A stretch of 64,000 nucleotides of DNA from NCBI GenBank assembly GCA_007695175.1, contig REEH01000143.1, positions 1 to 64,000 on the forward strand. Direction: 5' to 3'. The translations under genes were made by a program, and so were the position numbers. Below, piece by piece: positions 25,907-34,293 of this stretch; positions within the stretch are counted from its first letter, which is position 1; each line of letters starts with the position of its first letter. The stretch is from Spirochaetaceae bacterium. GTDB lineage: Bacteria > Spirochaetota > Spirochaetia > DSM-27196 > Alkalispirochaetaceae. Under the pieces are notes generated by a model that was given only the letters and a program-made list of their open reading frames with translations, was not told the DNA's origin and did not search any database.

Positions 25907-27613
25907 ATGAAAGAATGGTTGACGCGTCTCAGGGAACGGATAACAACCCTGTGGGGAGAGTGGAAAACGCCCCAGAAACTTATGTTCGGCGGAATCGTTG
26001 CCGTCACCCTGGTGGCGTTTGTGATGCTGATTCTCTTCAGCGCGGCTCCGTCCCAGGTGCCGCTCCTGCGCAGACCCATAACTGATCCCCAGCAGCTCAC
26101 GGATATCGCCAACCGTCTGGATGCGGAAAACGTGGTCTACACGATCACGGCTGATAACCGGATCATGCTGGATGACGAGCGGACGGCGCAGCGCATGCGG
26201 GCAATTCTGACCCGGGAAGACCTGATCCCTTCCGGCACGGATCCCTGGGAACTCTTTGATATAGACCGCTGGACGCTCACGGATTTTGAACGCAACGTGA
26301 ATCTGCGCCGCAGTATCACGCGGCAGCTGGAGCAGCACATCACCGCTCTTACCGACGTTGACGCCGCGAGCGTCACGATCGTACTGCCGGAGCGACAGCT
26401 CTTTTCGGCCGACCAGAACCCCGTGACGGCCTCGGTTATAATTACTCCCAAACCGGGGAGCGATATCCGGGAGAACCGGCGCAAGGTCGAGGGTATCGAG
26501 AAACTGATCCGTTTCGCCGTGGAGGGTCTCCGGGCGGAGAACATCACCATAACCGATCCCACCGGAGTGGTGCTTAACGACTTCCAGGGAATGCAGGACT
26601 TTGACCGGCTTGAGCTCACCCGCCGGGAGCTGGCAATAATCCGGGAACAGGAAGTGCGGTACAGGCAGGCGATCGTCAGCGCTCTGGCGGAGATATTCGG
26701 ACGCAGTCGCGTCCAGGTGGTGAATATAAACGTCGATATGGACATGGGTAAGCGCACGGAGGAGACCGAGGAATTCTTCCCGATCATTACCGTTCCCAAC
26801 AACCCCAACACTCCCTTTGACGAAACGGAGTTCGTCCTCTCCATACCCCGCTCAACGGAGCGCGTGGACGAAAAGTACGAGGGTACTGGCTTCAATCCGC
26901 AGGGCCCGCCGGGAATGGAGGGTCAGACTCCACCGGCGTACCGCGATCTGGAGGGACTGGTGGGGCGCTGGTCCAACCAGGAGGAGCGAACCAACCACGA
27001 GATCAATACGCGGCGCACCATGGAGGAAAAAAGTCCCGCCATCGAGAGGATCACCGCCAGCGTGGCGATTGACGGTACCTGGCGATGGTCCTACGATGAA
27101 CGGGGTGATGTTGAGATCAATCCCGACGGCAGTATCGTCCGGGTCTACACCCCCGTATCCGAGCAGGAGCTTGCGGCTGCAAGGGAGCTCGTGGAGCACG
27201 CGGTGGGCTTCAGCGAACGACGGGGCGACGCGGTAAGTGTGAGGCACCTGCAGTTTGACCGTACCGCCCAGTTCAGTGAGGAGGATGAGCGGTTCCGGCG
27301 GCAGCGTCAGATCCAGATGATCGTGCTCTATGTCCTGATCGGTATCGCGGTTCTTCTGGTCTCCTTTATCGTCTTCCGCCTGGTTTCCCGGGAGATCGAG
27401 CGTCGGCGCCGATTGCGGGAAGAGGAACTGGCGCGACAGCACCAGGCGATGCGGGAAGCGGCCCTTCGAAGTGCGGAGGAGGAAAGTGCGGAAGTGGAAA
27501 TGTCCGTGGAGGAGCGGGCCCGGATGGAGCTGGAAGAAATGGCCATCAATATGGCCCGGGAGCATCCGGAGGACGTGGCCCAGCTGGTCCGCACGTGGCT
27601 GGCGGAGGAGTAA
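25907..27613 (+). CDS. fliF: Flagellar MS-ring protein FliF
   Basis: Forms the membrane ring on which rotor and export gate assemble. The 568-residue protein has a first membrane span at about 26-46, tandem ring-building domains (I-T-D-P-Q-Q-L... and the V-T-I-V-L-P-E-R segment), a variable loop near 300-340 and a second span near 465-490, then a charged C-terminal tail that binds FliG (H-P-E-D-V-A-Q-L-V-R-T-W-L). ATG 25907 has GGGAGGGG upstream; an in-frame codon at 25892 is weaker. Confidence 0.96.
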   Translation: MKEWLTRLRERITTLWGEWKTPQKLMFGGIVAVTLVAFVMLILFSAAPSQVPLLRRPITDPQQLTDIANRLDAENVVYTITADNRIMLDDERTAQRMRAILTREDLIPSGTDPWELFDIDRWTLTDFERNVNLRRSITRQLEQHITALTDVDAASVTIVLPERQLFSADQNPVTASVIITPKPGSDIRENRRKVEGIEKLIRFAVEGLRAENITITDPTGVVLNDFQGMQDFDRLELTRRELAIIREQEVRYRQAIVSALAEIFGRSRVQVVNINVDMDMGKRTEETEEFFPIITVPNNPNTPFDETEFVLSIPRSTERVDEKYEGTGFNPQGPPGMEGQTPPAYRDLEGLVGRWSNQEERTNHEINTRRTMEEKSPAIERITASVAIDGTWRWSYDERGDVEINPDGSIVRVYTPVSEQELAAARELVEHAVGFSERRGDAVSVRHLQFDRTAQFSEEDERFRRQRQIQMIVLYVLIGIAVLLVSFIVFRLVSREIERRRRLREEELARQHQAMREAALRSAEEESAEVEMSVEERARMELEEMAINMAREHPEDVAQLVRTWLAEE

Positions 27614-27616
27614 TCG

Positions 27617-28687
27617 ATGGCAAAGCAACAGGCACAGGCGAGCGCTGCCGGCGCAGCTCCGGTCACTACGAGTTCCCGCAAGTCCCGAAAGGAACTGAGC
27701 GGACGGCAGAAGGCCGCGGTCTTTCTGGTAACGCTGGGAAGCGAGATCTCCAGCGAGATCTTCAAGCATCTGCGGGAAGACGAGATCGAGACGCTTACCT
27801 TCGAGATTGCCCGGATGGAAAACTTCGGGGGCGAGGAGAAGGAAGCGGTTCTGCAGGAGTTCCAGGAGCTGATGATGGCCCAGGACTTTATCAGCTCCGG
27901 CGGTATCGATTACGCCCGGGAGCTGCTGGAGAAGTCCCTGGGCTCACAGAAAGCGGTGGATATTATCAACCGCCTCACGACGAGCCTCCAGGTGCGGCCC
28001 TTCGATTTTATCCGCCGCACGGACCCGACACATCTCCTCAACTTTATTCAGCAGGAGCATCCCCAGACAATCGCGCTGATCCTGGCCTACCTGGAACCGC
28101 AGAAGGCGAGCGTAATCCTGGCGAGTCTGCCCCACGAGATCCAGTCGGACGTCTCGAAGCGGATCGCCACGATGGATCGTACCTCGCCGGAAACGCTGCG
28201 TGAGGTTGAACGGGTGCTGGAGAAGAAACTGGCGTCGATCTCGAGCGAGGATTACACGGTTGCCGGCGGCGTGGAGAGTGTCGTGGAGATTCTCAACCTG
28301 GTGGATCGCTCAACGGAGAAGTCGATCATCGAGAGCCTCGAGGAAGAGGATCCCGAGCTGGCGGAGGAGATAAAGAAACGCATGTTTGTCTTCGAGGACA
28401 TTGTCATGCTGGACGACAGGGCGATTCAGAAGGTTATGCGCGAGGTTGATACCGCCGAGCTGAGCAAGGCGCTGAAGGCGGTTGATTCCGAAGTTCAGGA
28501 CAAGATCTTCCGCAACATGTCAAAGCGTGCGGCAGCTCTGCTCAAGGACGATATGGAGTACATGGGACCGATACGGATGAAGGATGTGGAAGAGAGCCAG
28601 CAGAAGATCGTTTCGATCATCCGCAAGCTTGAGGAGCAGGGTGAGATTGTCGTTGCTCGCGCCGGAGAGGACGAGCTGGTAGTGTAG
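27617..28687 (+). CDS. fliG: Flagellar motor switch protein FliG
   Basis: Rotor protein that contacts the MotA stator and sets torque direction. It has 356 residues with the N-terminal FliF-binding domain (L-S-G-R-Q-K-A-A-V-F-L-V-T-L-G), the middle domain with E-H-P-Q-T-I-A-L-I-L and the C-terminal torque helix with conserved charged residues around 280-300 (D-D-R-A-I-Q-K-V-M-R-E-V-D). The first 25 residues are an Ala/Ser-rich leader. Spirochaetes often have two fliG genes; this is the operon copy, equivalent to the rotor-forming FliG2. Confidence 0.96.
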   Translation: MAKQQAQASAAGAAPVTTSSRKSRKELSGRQKAAVFLVTLGSEISSEIFKHLREDEIETLTFEIARMENFGGEEKEAVLQEFQELMMAQDFISSGGIDYARELLEKSLGSQKAVDIINRLTTSLQVRPFDFIRRTDPTHLLNFIQQEHPQTIALILAYLEPQKASVILASLPHEIQSDVSKRIATMDRTSPETLREVERVLEKKLASISSEDYTVAGGVESVVEILNLVDRSTEKSIIESLEEEDPELAEEIKKRMFVFEDIVMLDDRAIQKVMREVDTAELSKALKAVDSEVQDKIFRNMSKRAAALLKDDMEYMGPIRMKDVEESQQKIVSIIRKLEEQGEIVVARAGEDELVV

Positions 28688-28709
28688 AAACTGCCCGGGA
28701 GAAAAGCGT

Positions 28710-29690
28710 ATGGCAAAGAACGTGTTCCGATCCGCGGAAGTGCAGTACAAGCAGCACAAAGTCTTTCTGCAGCCTCCTCAGCCCATGCAGCCCCACGGCC
28801 GGCGTGGCCCGATCAAGGTGGAGACGCTGGATAGCCTGGATGAGGTCGATGAGGTAGATGACGAGACCAGCCTCGAGGAGTACACCGGTCCGACCGCGGA
28901 CCAGCTGAGACAGGAAGCGGAACGGTTCAAGGCGAATTGGGAGGAGGAACGGGAGCAGATGATCTCCGATGCCCGGGCCGAGGCCGCCCGGATCGTTCAG
29001 GAAGCAGAGGAGGAAGCGTTCCGCCAGATTCGTGAAAAGACTGAGCAGGCTGCCCGCGACCGGCACCAGGCGGCGGAGGAAGGGGAGCAGACACGGCAGG
29101 AGGCGGAGCGGCAGGCGGAGCAGATAATCCGCGAGGCGGAAGAGCAGGGACGCAGGACCCGGGAGGAGATGAGGCACCAGGGCCTCCAGGAGGGCCGGGA
29201 AATCGGCATTGAGGAGGGGAAAGCTGAACTGCAGCGGGTGATCGAGCGGTTTCACGTGGTCCTCTCCAAGGCGATAGAACGGCGAAACGAGATTATCCAG
29301 GAGAGCGAAGTCCAGGTAATAAACCTGGTCCTCAGTATTGCCAAGAAGGTGATCAAGGTCATCAGTGAACACCAGAAGAACGTGGTTATAAACAACATCA
29401 ACCAGTCCCTGCAGAAACTCCAGCAGAAGAGCGATGTCATAGTCCGGGTCAACCTGGCGGATATCAAGCTCGTGACCAAGCACAAGGCAGATATCCTCAA
29501 GATGGCGGAACGGGTTCAGAACATAACGATAGCCGAGGATACCACGGTCGATCCCGGCGGATGCATCATCGAGACCGACTTCGGCGAGATCGATGCCCGG
29601 ATTGCCTCGCAGCTGCGGGAGATCGAGGATCGGATTCTCGAGATGGTTCCCATAAAGGGGCGGTCCCGGGCGACGCTCAAGAGCGGTTAG
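28710..29690 (+). CDS. fliH: Flagellar export apparatus protein FliH
   Basis: Stator of the export ATPase; binds FliI and links it to the switch complex. The 326-residue product has a very long E/Q/R-rich helical middle (about 65-165), with the G-x-x-x-G-like face near R-E-I-G-I-E-E-G-K, then the conserved C-terminal domain. It is longer than enteric FliH (about 235), as is usual in spirochaetes, where spoke-like FliH structures are extended. Confidence 0.92.
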   Translation: MAKNVFRSAEVQYKQHKVFLQPPQPMQPHGRRGPIKVETLDSLDEVDEVDDETSLEEYTGPTADQLRQEAERFKANWEEEREQMISDARAEAARIVQEAEEEAFRQIREKTEQAARDRHQAAEEGEQTRQEAERQAEQIIREAEEQGRRTREEMRHQGLQEGREIGIEEGKAELQRVIERFHVVLSKAIERRNEIIQESEVQVINLVLSIAKKVIKVISEHQKNVVINNINQSLQKLQQKSDVIVRVNLADIKLVTKHKADILKMAERVQNITIAEDTTVDPGGCIIETDFGEIDARIASQLREIEDRILEMVPIKGRSRATLKSG

Positions 29691-29704
29691 GACGGGGGTG
29701 TCAC

Positions 29705-31177
29705 GTGGCGATTACCTTTCTGGAAAAATACCAGGCCGTTGTGGATCACACGGAGACGATCCGGCAGATCGGTCGGGTACAAGCTGTAGAAGGTCTCAGG
29801 ATCGAGAGTTTCGGGCCTCAGGCGCGGGTAGGTGAGCTCTGCCACATACTTGTGGAGAGCACCGGAGAAACGGTCCTGGCCGAAGTGGTGGGACTCAGGG
29901 AAGCGGTGGTACAGCTGGCACCATACCGCCACGTGGAAGGAATCGAAGTCGGCAATCCGGTGATCGGCCTCGGGGAAACGCTGGAGATTCCGGTAAGCGA
30001 CAGACTTCTGGGACGGATCCTGGATGGTACCGGCCAACCCATGGATGGTCTCGGTGATATCGGCAGCGGCGAGTACTACCCCGCCGTCTGGCGTCCGCCG
30101 GACGTGCTGCGGCGGCGTCCGATTACCGAACAGGTTGAGACGGGGGTGCGGGCGATCGATGGTCTGGTCCCGACGGGAAAGGGCCAGCGCCTCGGGGTAT
30201 TCAGCGGGAGCGGTGTCGGGAAATCAACCCTGATCGGGATGATCGCCCGTAATACCTCGGCGGACGTCAATGTTATCGCCCTGATCGGAGAGCGCGGTCG
30301 GGAAGTGCGGGAGTTTATCGACAACGAGCTGGGGCCGGAGGGTCTTGCCCGTAGTGTCCTCGTCGTATCCACCTCCGATACACCGGCGCTCGCCCGCTTG
30401 CGCGCCGCTTATGTCGCGACGGCCGTGGCGGAGTACTTCCGCAACCGCGGGCAGGACGTGATGCTCATGTTCGACTCGGTAACACGCTTTGCCAGAGCCC
30501 AGCGCGAGATAGCCCTCGCTCGCGGTGAAGGACCGGCATCCCGGGGGTTTCCGGCCTCGGTGGACGCGATTCTTCCGCAACTGCTGGAGCGATGCGGTAC
30601 AAACGAGTACGGCACCATCACGGGATTCTACAGCATCCTTGTTGAGGGAGACGACCTGGACGAGCCGGTCAGTGACGCCGTTCGCGGAATTCTGGACGGC
30701 CACCTCGTTCTCAGTCGGGATCTTGCCCAGCGGAGCCATTATCCCGCTATCGATGTTCTGGGCAGCGTCAGTCGCCTGGCAAACAAGGTATCGTCTGTTC
30801 ATCACAAGCGCGCCGCGGCGATGGTCCGCCGATATATGGCTATCTACAACGAGTCGGAGGACCTGATAAATGCGGGGGTCTACACCGCCGGGAGCAACCC
30901 CGAGATAGACGAGGCGATCCGGAAGCGTCCGATCATAAACACACTTCTGCAACAGGATATTGAGGAACGATCGACGATAGCGGAAGCGGTCCAGGGGTTG
31001 ATGGGGATTGCGGGAATAGAGCCGGAGCCCGAATCGGAGGACCTGGCCACAACCGATGACGCGGACGACGCGGACGACAAGGACCTGCAACAGACGGGAC
31101 TTGCCGAGTTCGCCGAGTCCGTCCCGGATGATCCGGATCCGGAAGAACTCTTTCTGAGCGAGGGTGAAAATGCGTGA
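29705..31177 (+). CDS. fliI: Flagellum-specific export ATPase FliI
   Basis: Hexameric ATPase of the flagellar type III export system, related to the F1 beta subunit. GTG 29705 gives 490 residues. Walker A G-S-G-V-G-K-S-T is at 168-175; V-M-L-M-F-D-S-V-T-R gives Walker B. The family is usually about 440 residues; here the extra length is a C-terminal acidic tail from about 437, rich in E and D with D-D-A-D-D-A-D-D-K. That tail is not part of the ATPase fold. fliJ starts inside its last codons. Confidence 0.95.
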   Translation: MAITFLEKYQAVVDHTETIRQIGRVQAVEGLRIESFGPQARVGELCHILVESTGETVLAEVVGLREAVVQLAPYRHVEGIEVGNPVIGLGETLEIPVSDRLLGRILDGTGQPMDGLGDIGSGEYYPAVWRPPDVLRRRPITEQVETGVRAIDGLVPTGKGQRLGVFSGSGVGKSTLIGMIARNTSADVNVIALIGERGREVREFIDNELGPEGLARSVLVVSTSDTPALARLRAAYVATAVAEYFRNRGQDVMLMFDSVTRFARAQREIALARGEGPASRGFPASVDAILPQLLERCGTNEYGTITGFYSILVEGDDLDEPVSDAVRGILDGHLVLSRDLAQRSHYPAIDVLGSVSRLANKVSSVHHKRAAAMVRRYMAIYNESEDLINAGVYTAGSNPEIDEAIRKRPIINTLLQQDIEERSTIAEAVQGLMGIAGIEPEPESEDLATTDDADDADDKDLQQTGLAEFAESVPDDPDPEELFLSEGENA

Positions 31178-31622
31178 GTTCCACTTTCGGTTGCAGTCGA
31201 TTCTGGACGTTCGACGATACGAAGAGGATCAGCGGCGGTTGGAGCTCGGAATGATCTCCTCCCGGTGTGCGGCTCTTCAGCGGGAAATCGATCATCGACG
31301 GAACCTGCGCTATCGGGCTCTCACTGTCCTGGAACCGGGAGAGCGCCTGGAAGACCCGGGTTTTCGTGCGGCTCAGGCCGCGTACGCGCGACGCCTGGCC
31401 AACGAAATGGCCCGCCTCGAAAGGGATCTGCGGTCCGCGGAGGAGGAGCGGCTCGAAGCGGTGGAGCGGTACCGGGTGGCGCGACGAAACGCGGACGTCC
31501 TGAACCGCCTGCGTGAGCGTCGAGCAACCGCTTTCCGCCGGAAAGAGAAGCAGGATGAATATCGCCGTATGGATGAGATAGCGATGAGCCGGAGGATGCG
31601 TCATGGCAGTGCGATACAGTAA
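31170..31622 (+). CDS. fliJ: Flagellar export chaperone FliJ (FlbA)
   Basis: Coiled-coil stalk protein of the export ATPase and chaperone escort. The 150-residue product is almost entirely helical and charged, with F-x-F-R-L-Q-S-I-L-D-V-R near the start as in FliJ. ATG 31170 follows GCGAGGG at 31158-31164; GTG 31164 in the same frame would add two residues. It overlaps fliI upstream and flbB downstream. Position equals flbA of Borrelia. Confidence 0.88.
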   Translation: MREFHFRLQSILDVRRYEEDQRRLELGMISSRCAALQREIDHRRNLRYRALTVLEPGERLEDPGFRAAQAAYARRLANEMARLERDLRSAEEERLEAVERYRVARRNADVLNRLRERRATAFRRKEKQDEYRRMDEIAMSRRMRHGSAIQ

Positions 31623-32229
31623 GTTGGGAGCTATTCCCCAGATCATTCTTCTCCTGCTTCTGATAATCGGTCTCACCGTGGGAGGTCTCCTCTGGTTTGA
31701 TTACCTCGGCCTGATCCGTGTTCAGGACACATTTGCACCCATTCTGGGACTGGTCGGTGTGGAGCGGCGAGAGCCCTTTGAGGACGCGGACGACGTGATG
31801 CTTATGGACCGTCTGCGCCTGGGAGCGCTCCAGGAAGCGCTGGAACTGGAGATGGAGGAAATAGCGGAACAAAGAGTCGTTCTCGAGAATCGGCGGGCAG
31901 AGTTGGAGCAAATGGCACAAGTTCTCGCTTCTTCGGAGGAGGAATTGCAGGAGCGGGAAGTTTCTCTTAATGAACGACTGCGACAGTACGAAAATAGAAG
32001 AGCAGTGCTGGAGCAAAACTCGCGCTATCTGACGAGTATGCGGCCCAATGAGGCAGTCCGGATTCTGGAGGGGTACGACGATCAGTTGCTGATCGATACC
32101 CTGCGTGTGACGGAGGAGATCGCCCGGGAAACCGGAACGGTCTCACTTGTCTCCGTATGGCTCTCCAGTCTTCCGCCTGAACGGGCCGCGGATATTCAGC
32201 GCAAGATGACGTTGCGGCCTGACGATTGA
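31603..32229 (+). CDS. flbB: Periplasmic flagellar collar protein FlbB
   Basis: In Borrelia FlbB is a base component of the spirochaete-specific collar around the periplasmic motor. The 208-residue product has one membrane span at about 10-30, a long coiled coil (about 70-140) and a C-terminal MgtE-N/MotE-like domain (M-R-P-N-E-A-V-R-I-L-E-G-Y-D-D onward). The fliJ-flbB-fliK order matches Borrelia and Treponema. Identification rests on architecture plus position. Confidence 0.85.
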   Translation: MAVRYSKLGAIPQIILLLLLIIGLTVGGLLWFDYLGLIRVQDTFAPILGLVGVERREPFEDADDVMLMDRLRLGALQEALELEMEEIAEQRVVLENRRAELEQMAQVLASSEEELQEREVSLNERLRQYENRRAVLEQNSRYLTSMRPNEAVRILEGYDDQLLIDTLRVTEEIARETGTVSLVSVWLSSLPPERAADIQRKMTLRPDD

Positions 32230-32248
32230 TTTGGGAGGTTACCAAGGA

Positions 32249-33823
32249 GTGTATACAGCTACCGTGATTCCGGCTTTGACCGGCCTCGACGCCGGCTTCT
32301 CCCGGATTCACTCCCTTCCGGCGTCGCCGGAACCGGAGCGAGCCTTTGCGGATTATCTCGCCTACCGGTCCGATGGATCGGAGGTTTCGAACTCCCGGGA
32401 CGATTTCGCCCGGTCGGAGAAAACCGACCAGGAGGAGAAGCGGTCGCAGGACGTCGCGGATACCGTGCGCCGCAGCGACGGGGGGAGAGACGAGAAACGT
32501 GCGGTGGAGAACGAGGGCGCCCGGGAGGGCGAGCAGGCACGGAAGGACGCGGTGAACGCTGCCGCGGCACAAGCCGAAGAAGCGAAAGCGGAGCGGGACG
32601 CGACGAAAGGTGACAACCGGGAGGATTTCCTTCGAAACTCCGCGGAAAGAGTCGGCGCTCTTCCTGAGGACCGGGAATCGCAGGTCTCCGGAGCGGCAGG
32701 GAAAGAGCCGCCGGAGGAAAAGAACAGGGGCAACGAAACAACGGAAAACGAAGCGGCGGAGAAAGAAGCGGTCGGTAAAGCGACGGTCCGTGAGGAAGCA
32801 GCCGGTAAAGAGACATTCAAAAAAGATGCAGTCCCCGGGGAAGCAGCGGAGAACAAAGCAGCGGGGAACAAAGCAGCGGAGAAAGAACCGGTAAAGAAGG
32901 AAGCGGACGCGACCGGGGTTGCGGGCAGGGAAAGTACCAATGGGGAGAGTACCTATGGGGAGAGAGCCTCCCGGGACGCCCTGGCCGTTGATTCCCTCAA
33001 GCCCGACTCGAAAAAAGCGGCGTCCGCGGAAGATGTTCCTGAAAAGGGCAGATCCGGGAACGACGATGAGGACCTCCTGTCGGCGATCGCCGGCCTCAAC
33101 GCCGCCATCCGGACCGAACCACCGGAAAAGACTCCAAAGGCCGCGTCCCCTGCAGGCGAGGAGAAGAAGAGCGATCTTACCGTCCGCGCCGTGCACCGGC
33201 GGGATCGCGCCGATGGCACCGGTCCGACGATACGGGAGATCGTGGTGAACCTGAGGGATAACCTCGAAACGGGTGGTGAGGAGGAAAAGCGGTCCGGAGA
33301 GTTCCGTGAAGTCCCCCTGCGTGTTGAGGGTACGGTCGGAAACGACACTCCCCGGGGCGGATCGATGCAGCTTTCGGAGGCAACCGCAAATCTGGCGCGC
33401 CGCCTGAATGGCTCCCTGGGGGACAGCATCGTACGGCAGGCGCAGGTGATCATGAAGGACGCGACCCAGGGTGAGATTCGTCTCATCATCCGGCCGCCCG
33501 ATCTGGGCCGCGTGCGAATTCTGCTTGAGATGGACCAGGGTCATATAGCAGGCCGTATTCTGGTCGATAATCAGAGTGTACGTCAGGTGATCGAGCAGAA
33601 TCTGGCGGCTCTGCAGCGCGCTTTCCAGGAAGCGGGACTGGAGATGGGGGATCTGGATGTCAGCACCGGAGACGCCCGGCAGGACGCGGAAAGCGATTCC
33701 CGTCAGGCCGGTGACGCCGACAGGAGACGCCCCATTGAGGACGGGTCCGACCGGTTCGGTCGAAACGTGAAGACCCGTGCCGAGTTTGATTACGGCCACC
33801 GCCGTATCAATCTGGTAGCATGA
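32249..33823 (+). CDS. fliK: Flagellar hook-length control protein FliK (FlbC)
   Basis: Secreted ruler that sets hook length and switches export to filament substrates. The product is 524 residues. Residues about 50-330 are hydrophilic and of low complexity, rich in E, K and A, with degenerate A-A-E-x-K-A-A-G-N/E units near 185-230 and a short N-G-E-S-T-Y-G-E pair. The C-terminal 150 residues are the conserved switch domain: I-I-R-P-P-D-L-G-R-V-R-I-L-L-E followed by two helices. GTG 32249 is used (GGGAGG at 32233-32238); a TTG at 32231 is less likely. Confidence 0.88.
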   Translation: MYTATVIPALTGLDAGFSRIHSLPASPEPERAFADYLAYRSDGSEVSNSRDDFARSEKTDQEEKRSQDVADTVRRSDGGRDEKRAVENEGAREGEQARKDAVNAAAAQAEEAKAERDATKGDNREDFLRNSAERVGALPEDRESQVSGAAGKEPPEEKNRGNETTENEAAEKEAVGKATVREEAAGKETFKKDAVPGEAAENKAAGNKAAEKEPVKKEADATGVAGRESTNGESTYGERASRDALAVDSLKPDSKKAASAEDVPEKGRSGNDDEDLLSAIAGLNAAIRTEPPEKTPKAASPAGEEKKSDLTVRAVHRRDRADGTGPTIREIVVNLRDNLETGGEEEKRSGEFREVPLRVEGTVGNDTPRGGSMQLSEATANLARRLNGSLGDSIVRQAQVIMKDATQGEIRLIIRPPDLGRVRILLEMDQGHIAGRILVDNQSVRQVIEQNLAALQRAFQEAGLEMGDLDVSTGDARQDAESDSRQAGDADRRRPIEDGSDRFGRNVKTRAEFDYGHRRINLVA

Positions 33824-33839
33824 CGGACGAGGAGCAGGA

Positions 33840-34280
33840 ATGGATTTATCGATGACGATGACTGCAACCGATCGGGCCCGGGTTGAGTCCCAGGCGGATG
33901 CTTTCAATCGAGCGCTTTCCCAGGCGGGTCAGGCCGGATCGAAGCAGGAACTGGGTCGGGATGACTTTCTCAAGATCCTCCTTACGCAGCTTCAGAATCA
34001 GGATCCCACCAATCCCATGGAGGACCGTGAGTTTATCGCCCAGATGGCGCAGTTCTCCACGCTTGAGCAGATGACCAATGTAGCCCGGGGATTCCGGGAT
34101 CTCAGCAGTACGCTCACCACGAGCCAGGCCTTGAGCGTCCTGGGACGGACCGTGGAGATCCGCAACGGGGCACAGCTGGAAACGGGTGTGGTCTCGGCGG
34201 TAACCCGGGGAGCGACACCGCAGCTTACGGTGAACAACCGTGAATATGATTTCTCCGCAATTGAGCGGATCATCCAATAG
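33840..34280 (+). CDS. flgD: Flagellar hook cap protein FlgD
   Basis: Scaffold needed to polymerise the hook. The 146-residue product carries the N-terminal signature D-D-F-L-K-I-L-L-T-Q-L-Q-N-Q-D-P-T-N-P-M followed by F-I-A-Q-M-A-Q-F-S-T-L-E-Q-M. It is a short form: the Tudor/FnIII domains of enteric FlgD are reduced to one small beta unit (about 100-146). Confidence 0.94.
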   Translation: MDLSMTMTATDRARVESQADAFNRALSQAGQAGSKQELGRDDFLKILLTQLQNQDPTNPMEDREFIAQMAQFSTLEQMTNVARGFRDLSSTLTTSQALSVLGRTVEIRNGAQLETGVVSAVTRGATPQLTVNNREYDFSAIERIIQ

Positions 34281-34293
34281 GGGGTAGCAGCAT

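Noticed and set aside
31967-33907. Long minus-strand frame (646 codons) opposite flbB and fliK
   Set aside because: Shadow of the low-complexity fliK coding sequence; no ribosome binding site or recognisable domain.
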